Assembly (NCBI GenBank): GCA_965602655.1
Contig: CBFCZE010000118.1
Span: 1-8,231 of the forward strand
Source of the DNA: JAAERC01 sp965602655
Lineage (GTDB): Bacteria > Zixibacteria > MSB-5A5 > GN15 > PGXB01
Reading direction: 5' to 3'
DNA: 8,231 nt
Shown here: piece after piece, positions 1-6,183 of the stretch
Numbering within the stretch: position 1 is the first letter of the stretch
Layout of the letters: each line of letters starts with the position of its first letter
Notes under the pieces: model-generated
Databases searched by the model: none
What the model saw: the letters and a program-made list of their open reading frames with translations, nothing else
What the model was told of the DNA's origin: nothing
Made by a program: the position numbers and the translations under genes

Positions 1-3000
1 AATTAATCAGATAAACAATATCCAGAATATCAACATTGGCATCGTTGTTTACATTACCCGATTCAATCGGTTCCGGCGCCGGCCCCTCTTTGTATTTATA
101 ATTTATCAGAAAAATAATATCTAAAATATTTGTTAAACCATCGCCCCTCGGCGGTTCGTGAACATCACCACAAATAAAGTCGCAGGCATCACCTATGTCG
201 TCATCATCGGAATCTTCCTGATTTGGGTTACTGTCATTTAAGCAGTTATCGCAAGCATCGCCGATGCCATCACCATCTGTATCATTTTGTTCCGGATTGA
301 AGGTGTTGGGGCAATTATCATCGGGGCAATCATTTTCGGGATAACCGGGATCGCCAAAACCGTCGCTGTCCGAATCATAGTCGCAAAAATAATCCTGGCA
401 ATTCATAGACACGACCCGAACATCATCAATGTTCCATCCATTAAATCTCAACCCGCCATCGGTTGGTCCCATAGTCCAGCGCAGGTAAACCTCGGGCTGA
501 TTATCGGCGATCGCCGATATGTCAAATTCAATATTCATCCACTCCAAATCGCCGATTGTAGCGTAATTTTCCCAAATGATCGTCCAGTCCGATCCATTGG
601 TACTGACCATTACCCGAGCCTTATCATAAACCGGCTGTTCCACTCCAAGCCAACGGCAGAATTGCAGATGGATGTTCTCTAATCCCGAACAATCAATTGC
701 GGGACTGGTAACGGGAATCTCAGGAAGATTATTTTCATAATCACCTGACAGATTATATCCCAAAACATTGGGGCCGTTGCATCCTTCTGTTGGATCCGGG
801 ACCGGATACTGAAGCTCCTCGCCGCCCAGTCCTAAAGGTATTCCGCGCTCCCACAAACCTCCTGAAATTATCCAGCCTTTGTCGGTCTCGAAGTCGTCTT
901 CGAAAATTACTATCTCCTCCGACACTGATATCGCGGAATAGGCTTCGGTCGGATCAGGCTTATAATATCTACCATTAACAGTTTCCTCGACGCTGACATA
1001 GAACTCGATTTTGCTGCCGCAAGGTATTGGCGGCAGTGTGGCCTCGTATTGATTCGGCGTTACCTCGTTCATCGCTGTTGTTATAAGTTCTCCGTCGTCA
1101 ATTGAATAGTGCAATTGCCCGCTTCCGGCAACCGGGATACCTTCACCGATTCCGTTAACTGTTACATCGAATGTTGTTTCAGTGATCGGAGAGACTATAT
1201 CAGGAACATCGTTAGGGAATTTTATGACCACGCTTCGGACAGATTTAATAGCAACGGCCGGATCGCCAAAAAGGGTTGTTTCGTAAAGCGTCCAACGTAT
1301 CCCGGGGCTATTTATCATATAAACCAGATCGGCGCGCGCATCTGACATAGCCCGTCCTATTTGGGGTTTCGCTTCGTTAGCGTCATAAACGGCATCCCAG
1401 AACTCGCGATTTATTATATGAACCGGATGGGCGGTGCTCCTTGATCCCAGGCCAAGTCGGGCATTAGCCACACAGGCGAAGCCGCCATGAGCAAGCTTTA
1501 CGGTAACATACTCGGCCCAGCAATCCTGCGTGTCAAACCGTCCCGCGCTACAGCCTTCGGCATAGAGGAAACCGTACTCGGTGTTGTTTAGCTGTTGTGA
1601 GATCATAGTCAGATCGGTTCTCATGGCATATCCGGGACCGCTATGTCCGAGATGATCCACTATATGTACTCCGGCATTGATTCGTGAGATAATTTCCGAT
1701 GCCGGCCAATAATTATTGGGCAGCAAAGTCACATCGTAGAGCTTATCAATTTCATAAACTGCTGATGGAAAACCAAAGGTTGTAAATCCATGGGAATCGG
1801 TCCCGTCAACCATTTCATCCATCGCATAACCACCATACTCTCCCAGCCCGCCAAAAGTCAGTTGTTCGCCGGCAAGAAGAATTTTTTGCAGATATGGTTC
1901 GTTACTTTCCAAATAGGCGATTGTTTTATTAACGAGGTTGGTTACCTCCTGTGCTGTACCGGCTGATACGCGACCGATATGAACTTCGGGAAACATATCG
2001 ATTTCACCGCCGCCTTCGCCATCACCGGGTTCGGCCCAGAGCGCATCACCATCAAAGTTGAAAGTCCCATCCAAGCAAGAGAAATAGAAATCACCCGGCA
2101 TCTGGTATTCAATCGGTGCATCCGGCTGGTCAAACGAAATGACATACATATCCAGCGCAGGAATAAATTCATCATCTGCGCCGATTAGAACATATTGAAT
2201 ACCATTGGTCAGGAATTCATCTCTGATATAATCGCGGATGTCGTGAGGATTGTTACTTCCTATCATATCAAGCGTATGGATCTCCGTTATTACGCCATTG
2301 GCATCATGATAATCTTTTAATGGCTGAAAAGCTGCAACAAATGATGAAGGAGTGATTATCAGCATATCATAAGCCGCTCTTCCGCCGGAAAGCGCGTCAT
2401 CATATGACTTAAGCTCCGATGGATTATCGATCCAGGTTGAAATTTCCTGTAAATCAGCCGGAATAGACCGAAGGTTTAATACCGATCTTTGCGATTCAGC
2501 GGTAGTAATCTTCACCTGCAGACTGGGATAATAAAACAACTCACCGGTCGCCGGTATATACTCAATCGGATTTAGTTTCAATATCAGAATTCGGTAACCC
2601 CGAAATATTTGTATCGTAACATTTACAAATCTGTTCTGTGGAATCGGATGATTCAAAGAATACACATCATTATCCATGAATAAAGGTGGTATCTCATGAG
2701 GCTGCGCCGATAACGGAATTGGAACATCTACCGGTTCAATCAGGTATCCGGTGCCCACCAAAAGCCTGTTCTCCGCAATTACCTCAATATTCTCCACATC
2801 CGCGCCAAACGGCAGAAGAATCCTCGCTCCTCTGGCCGGCAGGGCCGGATGTCCAACGGCCCCGGAGTTTGGTGCATCAGGCAGAAAGACGCGATCGTAC
2901 GTTTGACCGTCGATGTTGACGGGCTTCACAACCGGGCACTCAAACATGTATTCTGTCACCACAGCGGTAGCCAGAACGTCTGTGGACCACGCTGCAAAAA

Positions 3001-3073
3001 TACAAATGACAAGAATAATTCGGACGGTAAATACAGAGAACAATCTTCTTTGGGACCTGACATATGGTGACAT
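1..3073 (-). CDS. Secreted gingipain-like C25 cysteine peptidase with TSP3 and dockerin-like C-terminus (partial, 3' end outside window)
   Basis: The minus-strand frame stays open for 1024 codons from the ATG at 3073 to the left edge, with no stop or frameshift. The start is set by AGGAG six bases upstream. Residues 1-35 look like a signal peptide: basic RSQRR, a hydrophobic stretch at about 18-29, and cleavage after VLA35. Residues 36 to about 215 resemble the C25 propeptide (GHPALP motif). The catalytic domain spans about 237-610, with the expected dyad at His477 (HLGHSG) and Cys508 (EGCSAG), ending at FGDPA near 604. Next come an Ig-like segment (about 612-720), a jelly-roll/MAM-like domain (about 724-893), Asp-rich thrombospondin type 3-like calcium repeats (897-967) and dockerin-like repeats (968-1024, cut by the edge). 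By family it is a calcium-binding extracellular cysteine endopeptidase; the substrate is unknown. It appears to be transcribed alone from its own promoter. Whether a secretion or sorting domain follows the dockerin part cannot be seen. Peptidase assignment is strong; specificity is unassigned. Confidence 0.88.
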   Translation of the reverse strand, partial: MSPYVRSQRRLFSVFTVRIILVICIFAAWSTDVLATAVVTEYMFECPVVKPVNIDGQTYDRVFLPDAPNSGAVGHPALPARGARILLPFGADVENIEVIAENRLLVGTGYLIEPVDVPIPLSAQPHEIPPLFMDNDVYSLNHPIPQNRFVNVTIQIFRGYRILILKLNPIEYIPATGELFYYPSLQVKITTAESQRSVLNLRSIPADLQEISTWIDNPSELKSYDDALSGGRAAYDMLIITPSSFVAAFQPLKDYHDANGVITEIHTLDMIGSNNPHDIRDYIRDEFLTNGIQYVLIGADDEFIPALDMYVISFDQPDAPIEYQMPGDFYFSCLDGTFNFDGDALWAEPGDGEGGGEIDMFPEVHIGRVSAGTAQEVTNLVNKTIAYLESNEPYLQKILLAGEQLTFGGLGEYGGYAMDEMVDGTDSHGFTTFGFPSAVYEIDKLYDVTLLPNNYWPASEIISRINAGVHIVDHLGHSGPGYAMRTDLTMISQQLNNTEYGFLYAEGCSAGRFDTQDCWAEYVTVKLAHGGFACVANARLGLGSRSTAHPVHIINREFWDAVYDANEAKPQIGRAMSDARADLVYMINSPGIRWTLYETTLFGDPAVAIKSVRSVVIKFPNDVPDIVSPITETTFDVTVNGIGEGIPVAGSGQLHYSIDDGELITTAMNEVTPNQYEATLPPIPCGSKIEFYVSVEETVNGRYYKPDPTEAYSAISVSEEIVIFEDDFETDKGWIISGGLWERGIPLGLGGEELQYPVPDPTEGCNGPNVLGYNLSGDYENNLPEIPVTSPAIDCSGLENIHLQFCRWLGVEQPVYDKARVMVSTNGSDWTIIWENYATIGDLEWMNIEFDISAIADNQPEVYLRWTMGPTDGGLRFNGWNIDDVRVVSMNCQDYFCDYDSDSDGFGDPGYPENDCPDDNCPNTFNPEQNDTDGDGIGDACDNCLNDSNPNQEDSDDDDIGDACDFICGDVHEPPRGDGLTNILDIIFLINYKYKEGPAPEPIESGNVNNDANVDILDIVYLIN

Positions 3074-3079
3074 AAGCTT

Positions 3080-3084
3080 CTCCT
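3080..3084 (-). promoter_or_regulatory. Shine-Dalgarno site of the C25 peptidase gene
   Basis: AGGAG on the minus strand lies six bases before the ATG at 3073. It is the clearest ribosome binding site in the window and decides the start. The nearby ATG at 3066 (minus) is out of frame. The other genes here have weak or no Shine-Dalgarno sequences. Confidence 0.75.
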
Positions 3085-3102
3085 ATTTTCCTACCTAACA
3101 AA

Positions 3103-3131
3103 AATATACTAAGTTTGTGTCACAATGTCAA
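3103..3131 (-). promoter_or_regulatory. Sigma70-type promoter of the C25 peptidase gene
   Basis: Read on the minus strand, a perfect -35 box TTGACA (3126-3131) is followed by exactly 17 bp and a -10 box TATATT (3103-3108). This puts the transcription start near 3096 and leaves a leader of about 23 nt carrying the AGGAG ribosome site. The -10 continues as TATATTTTTG, which also loosely resembles the TAnnTTTG element of Bacteroidetes promoters. Position, spacing and box quality all agree. It is a sequence call only. Confidence 0.75.
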
Positions 3132-3231
3132 GGGCTCTAATGGATTGCGGCTGCAGGCTTCCCGTGTCGCTGCGTTTAGTCGGATAATCCGCCATTCATG
3201 GCATGTTTTACAATACCTTTCCCCCGCGCCA

Positions 3232-3249
3232 TCAGGAATCGATTCCTGA
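3232..3249. repeat. 18-bp perfect palindrome, possible operator
   Basis: TCAGGAATCGATTCCTGA is its own reverse complement over all 18 bases. A further GGAATC at 3251-3256 pairs with GATTCC at 3241-3246 across a TGAC loop, and ATTCC at 3262-3266 pairs with that GGAAT again, giving alternating half-sites over about 35 bp. It lies about 100 bp upstream of the C25 -35 box. There is no T-run on the exit side of either strand, so it does not look like an intrinsic terminator. A dimeric regulator site or a dispersed palindromic repeat are both possible. Confidence 0.55.
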
Positions 3250-3303
3250 CGGAATCAAAAAATTCCTTATAACCTTATAATACTCATATAATTACATCGA
3301 AAA

Positions 3304-3340
3304 TGGGTTCGTTTTGCATATAAAAAGTTTTTAGATTTTG
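3304..3340 (+). repeat. Intergenic repeat copy A (TGGGTTCGTTT core)
   Basis: This copy begins TGGGTTCGTTTTG and ends TTTTTAGATTTTG, with CATATAAAAAG between the two blocks. Both blocks recur in inverted orientation at 3597-3625, where the central spacer is about nine bases shorter; roughly 27 positions match. The pair faces inward. No coding function is suggested. Confidence 0.6.
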
Positions 3341-3412
3341 TGCGCAGCAGGTAGTTAGAAAACCGACGTTTGCCCTTCGTGCCGTTAGGAGCCGTTTCCA
3401 GGCGGAATCTAT

Positions 3413-3443
3413 AAAATGCGTTTGTTTTGTCATAGTTTTTTAC
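3413..3443 (+). repeat. Intergenic repeat copy B (degenerate)
   Basis: AAAATGCGTTTGTTTTGTCATA at 3413-3434 matches the start of copy A (AAAATGGGTTCGTTTTG then CATA, from 3300) with two substitutions and one inserted T, in the same orientation. It is followed by GTTTTTTAC, comparable to the GTTTTTAG of copy A. The GTCAT part is shared with copy C rather than A. It lies about 113 bp downstream of copy A. Confidence 0.45.
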
Positions 3444-3596
3444 TTTTTTTAAATATTATAATTTTTTTTCAGGTATTGACATCATTATTAGGATGTATGG
3501 AATGAATCAAGTGTGATTTTGTGGGAAAATTGTTTTACCTGCTACTTATAATTTTACCCACCTTTCAGCTGGGCTACAAGAGCTGCAAGAACTGGC

Positions 3597-3625
3597 CAAA
3601 ATCTAAAAATGACGAAACGAACCCA
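3597..3625 (-). repeat. Intergenic repeat copy C (inverted relative to A)
   Basis: On the minus strand this reads TGGGTTCGTTTCGTCA followed directly by TTTTTAGATTTTG. The first 11 and last 13 bases are identical to blocks of copy A. It lies 43 bp past the lptG stop codon, so it would be in the 3' untranslated part of the lpt transcript. With copy A it forms inward-facing ends of a 322-bp interval. Confidence 0.6.
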
Positions 3626-3668
3626 ACTTGCTATAACAAAATGAAGGGGATTAGGTTACAAGGAATTT

Positions 3669-4745
3669 TTACTTTCTGGCGCGGAGCATAATCACTATGC
3701 CGACCAGAAGAAAGATGCCGTTTATCAGCCAGGCGGCAATATCAGGATGCAGTTTTTCGCTGTACGCCAGCGACTGAATTACCTTAAAGCAGACAAAATA
3801 GAGCATCGCTATCCCCGACCCGACCGCAAATGAAATAGCAATCCCGCCCCGTTTCGGATTCGATGCTAACGGAACACAGATAAGAATGACAATAAACGAG
3901 GCAAACGGATATGACAGCTTGAATTTGAGATCGACCAGTTCCCGGCGGTATGGCGCCCCGGTCCGTTTCATGACATCGATATAGTATTTCAACTCGTCGT
4001 ACCCCATATCCTCGGGTTTCCCGAGAGGTTTTTCAAAGTCGGACGGCTTATCTTTGATATAGGCGGCGCTTAAAGTATCGAATGATTCAAACGTTTCGGC
4101 CGAATCGCCAAATATACGTCGGACTCCATTATAGAGCATCCAGTTGCGAGATGTATATTTTATCTTCTGCGCGCTAATCAGTTCGGCCAGTTTGTCGTTT
4201 TCCGAACGGTAGATTTTAACAACTGTACCTTCTTTTCTGGGAACGTCATAACCCTGTATAACAAAAAAAACGTCCTTGTTGACCTGACGGTAGATATTGT
4301 TAATCGACGATTTCGATTTTTGGGACCTTTTCTTGATGGTGTATTCTTTCATCTCAACCCGTTTTTTGTTACCGGGCGGATAAAAATACTCATTGTAATA
4401 AATATGTACAAAACTAAGCAAAAATGTGAAAACCAGAATCGGCGCCGCAATTCGATACAGCGATATACCCCCGGCTTTCATCGCCAGAATTTCATTCTGT
4501 CGCGCCAGAAGGCCGATCGACGTCAGCGCCGCCAGAAGAACAAATACCGGCAGAAACGATTTTATAATCCAGCCGGCATAATAGATATAATAAATAAAGA
4601 TGTCACCGAAGGGGACTTCATGGTCAATATAATAACGCAGCTCCCCGACCATATTTATAGCAATAATCAGAACTCCAAAACCGAGGGCAATAATTATAAG
4701 AGCCCAGAGAAAATTAGTTAGAATATATCGGTCGAGCGTTTTCAT
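3669..4745 (-). CDS. lptG: LPS export ABC transporter permease LptG (YjgP/YjgQ family)
   Basis: A 358-residue inner-membrane protein, the usual length for LptF/LptG. It opens with MKTLDRYIL, matching the characteristic family N-terminus. Membrane helices are visible at about 12-32, 58-80 and 95-115, then a soluble periplasmic beta-jellyroll region at about 120-265, then helices at about 278-296, 300-322 and 335-355. The cytoplasmic coupling segment ARQNEILAMKAGGISLYRI (81-99) is the typical LptB-contact region. In the family this subunit pairs with LptF and LptB to extract LPS from the outer leaflet of the inner membrane and pass it to LptC/LptA. It lies 11 bp downstream of lptF on the same strand, so the two are almost surely cotranscribed. 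No clear Shine-Dalgarno precedes the ATG. The F-versus-G label follows gene order and length; the family call is firm. Confidence 0.9.
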   Translation of the reverse strand: MKTLDRYILTNFLWALIIIALGFGVLIIAINMVGELRYYIDHEVPFGDIFIYYIYYAGWIIKSFLPVFVLLAALTSIGLLARQNEILAMKAGGISLYRIAAPILVFTFLLSFVHIYYNEYFYPPGNKKRVEMKEYTIKKRSQKSKSSINNIYRQVNKDVFFVIQGYDVPRKEGTVVKIYRSENDKLAELISAQKIKYTSRNWMLYNGVRRIFGDSAETFESFDTLSAAYIKDKPSDFEKPLGKPEDMGYDELKYYIDVMKRTGAPYRRELVDLKFKLSYPFASFIVILICVPLASNPKRGGIAISFAVGSGIAMLYFVCFKVIQSLAYSEKLHPDIAAWLINGIFLLVGIVIMLRARK

Positions 4746-4756
4746 AATAGTTTGTT

Positions 4757-6079
4757 CTATAACTTTCTAAAAAACGAGAAAAGCGGTTTTTCGGTTATGA
4801 CCTTTATTAACAGATATAATCCGATCCCGCCGATTAAGATATTAGCCGTCCACATCCCCCAGAACGGATCGACCAGCCCGCGGTCCGAAAGATCCTCGCC
4901 GCCGATCAGAAATGCCCAGTAGATTGTAAATATCAAAAGCGATATTGATACGGTGATACCCATCCCGCCTTTACGAGAAAGAATACCGAGCGGGGCGCCA
5001 ATCAAAATAAATGCGAAGGCCGCCGCCGGAATCGAATATTTTTTCTGAATTTCAATATCATATTTATTAATAAGTTTATTCTGCTCATTTATCTGTTTGA
5101 CCTCTCGCCGCAGTTTGCGCTGAATCCCCTTAAGATCGACTTTCAAAAATGCCAGAGCCGAAGAATCGGTGATTGTTGAATCTTCCGGATAAACAAGTGA
5201 GTCATCAAAAAGAAAATCGAATTTATTTTTAATAGACCGGTTGATACGCTCCCGAAATGGTTCAATGGCATCTTCGGCGCGTTTTACCGTTTCGGTCATC
5301 CGGGCGATATTCATCTCGCGATCGCTTCGGAATGATGATTCCGACCGCTTCAGTTCCGAACCGACACCGCTGATATTGATAAGCTGTTCGGTGAAATCAA
5401 GTCTTCGGTAATTTGATGGATCTTCCGAATTGAGCATATGCACTTCGCCGTCATATAACGTAAACTGTACGGTCTGACCATTGTCAATAAATTTCATCAG
5501 ACCGGATTTGGCGATAATAATTCGTGGATTTTTCGGGTTTTTGGTTTCACTTATCCGCACTCCTTCGACCTCGGAGGTGATGTGATCGATTTTGTCTATC
5601 AAAATGATATATCCCGAAATAGATGTAATAAACACGCCCGGACGAAATGTCAAGGTCGGCCGCATCGATCGGATATCGCCGGTGAGAAGCCGCGCCTTGT
5701 GATTCAACTCCGGGAGAATTTTATCGTGGAACTCTATCATGCCATAGGTTAAAATACCGGCGGCAATCATAAGTGGGAAGAGAATCTTTAGTAGATTTAT
5801 CCCCGATGATTTAATGGCAATAATCTCTGAATCGGCGGTCAATCTTCCAAATGTCAATAATGTCGCCACCAAAACGGCCATCGGAATCGACAGGGCCAGC
5901 ATCCAGGCCAGATTCAGAAAAATCAGTTCCAGAACAACCCAGACTGAAATATCTTTGTCAATTACCATTTCCACAATTCTGGGGATTGTTTCCAGAACTA
6001 AAATAAATGTAATAATCAGAATCGAAAATATAAATGGCGGGATATGTGCCTGAAGTATATATCGATTAAGTATTTTCAT
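4757..6079 (-). CDS. lptF: LPS export ABC transporter permease LptF (YjgP/YjgQ family), with extended periplasmic region
   Basis: With the ATG at 6079 the product has 440 residues and begins MKILNRYIL, the family hallmark and nearly the same as its neighbour's start. The frame also reaches a TTG at 6115 that would add 12 residues; I prefer the ATG because of family alignment. Helices lie at about 13-32, 46-75 and 95-116. A periplasmic jellyroll follows, then a highly charged, probably helical stretch at about 245-345 (RSDREM at 252-257, then many K/R/E/Q), then helices at 349-367, 374-393 and 408-427. The coupling segment RLTADSEIIAIKSSGINLLKI is at 79-99. E. coli LptF is about 366 residues, and most of the excess here is the charged segment. 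Its role is LPS extraction with LptG and LptB. It is the first gene of the pair, divergent from the gene at 6184. No Shine-Dalgarno is visible. Confidence 0.9.
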   Translation of the reverse strand: MKILNRYILQAHIPPFIFSILIITFILVLETIPRIVEMVIDKDISVWVVLELIFLNLAWMLALSIPMAVLVATLLTFGRLTADSEIIAIKSSGINLLKILFPLMIAAGILTYGMIEFHDKILPELNHKARLLTGDIRSMRPTLTFRPGVFITSISGYIILIDKIDHITSEVEGVRISETKNPKNPRIIIAKSGLMKFIDNGQTVQFTLYDGEVHMLNSEDPSNYRRLDFTEQLINISGVGSELKRSESSFRSDREMNIARMTETVKRAEDAIEPFRERINRSIKNKFDFLFDDSLVYPEDSTITDSSALAFLKVDLKGIQRKLRREVKQINEQNKLINKYDIEIQKKYSIPAAAFAFILIGAPLGILSRKGGMGITVSISLLIFTIYWAFLIGGEDLSDRGLVDPFWGMWTANILIGGIGLYLLIKVITEKPLFSFFRKL

Positions 6080-6087
6080 AACATCGA

Positions 6088-6115
6088 AATATAAAGTATC
6101 TATTTCATTGAGCAA
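6088..6115 (-). promoter_or_regulatory. Possible lptF promoter giving a leaderless or near-leaderless transcript
   Basis: On the minus strand TTGCTC (6110-6115) is followed by 16 bp and TATATT (6088-6093). Initiation would fall at about 6080-6082, only a base or two before the preferred lptF ATG. This fits the lack of a Shine-Dalgarno, but the -35 is poor (TTGCTC against TTGACA). An alternative TTGACG lies further upstream (6132-6137) but has no good -10 at the right distance. Confidence 0.3.
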
Positions 6116-6126
6116 ATAAAAATCGC

Positions 6127-6155
6127 TTTACTGCGTCAAGTAATCTGATTATCTT
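6127..6155 (+). promoter_or_regulatory. Possible promoter of the yhaM-like gene
   Basis: TTTACT (6127-6132), 17 bp, then TATCTT (6150-6155) on the plus strand. Each box matches four of six consensus bases. Initiation would be near 6162, giving a leader of about 22 nt. A GGGG at 6175-6178, five bases before the ATG at 6184, could serve as a weak ribosome site. The gap shared with lptF is short (104 bp), so the divergent promoters must overlap closely. Confidence 0.35.
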
Positions 6156-6183
6156 ATTAAACTTATGCAATTTTGGGGTTAAA

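Larger units (their letters stand above)
3074..3668. other. Intergenic region, AT-rich, no supported gene
   Basis: This gap of about 600 bp separates the start of the C25 gene from the stop of lptG. It contains the C25 promoter at its left end, a palindromic cluster at 3232-3266, a tandem CCTTATAA doublet at 3265-3280, three copies of a TGGGTTCGTTT-core repeat between 3304 and 3625, and T-rich tracts at 3435-3470. I found no open frame with a start, a ribosome site and recognisable protein character on either strand. No strong hairpin plus T-run terminator for the lptF-lptG operon is visible. Confidence 0.6.

Noticed and set aside
172..385. Possible tandem DNA repeat or microsatellite in the Asp-rich region of the C25 gene
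   Set aside because: The repetition is at protein level (thrombospondin type 3-like Asp/Gly/Asn repeats). The codons vary, so it is a domain rather than a DNA repeat.
287..3098. Several plus-strand open frames of 60-131 codons (for example 287-682, 1109-1345, 1979-2188, 2686-2919) and a minus-strand frame at 1942-2175
   Set aside because: All lie inside the C25 peptidase gene, nearly all on the opposite strand and one in another minus-strand frame. They have no ribosome sites and low-complexity or implausible protein content. The C25 frame accounts for the whole stretch.
3265..3280. Tandem CCTTATAA doublet and a plus-strand TATAAT at 3276-3281
   Set aside because: Two 8-bp copies in AT-rich DNA are weak evidence of a repeat, and the TATAAT has no matching -35 or downstream gene on that strand.
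3476..3505. TTGACA on the plus strand as a promoter
   Set aside because: There is no acceptable -10 box 16-18 bp downstream, and it would transcribe only into the end of lptG on the opposite strand.
3566..3585. Hairpin CAGCT/AGCTG as a terminator for the lptF-lptG operon
   Set aside because: The stem has only five base pairs with a ten-base loop, and no T-run follows on the minus strand.
4320..6053. Plus-strand open frames at 4320-4721 and 5814-6053
   Set aside because: They are antisense to lptG and lptF, whose family identity is clear. The translations show no domain character.
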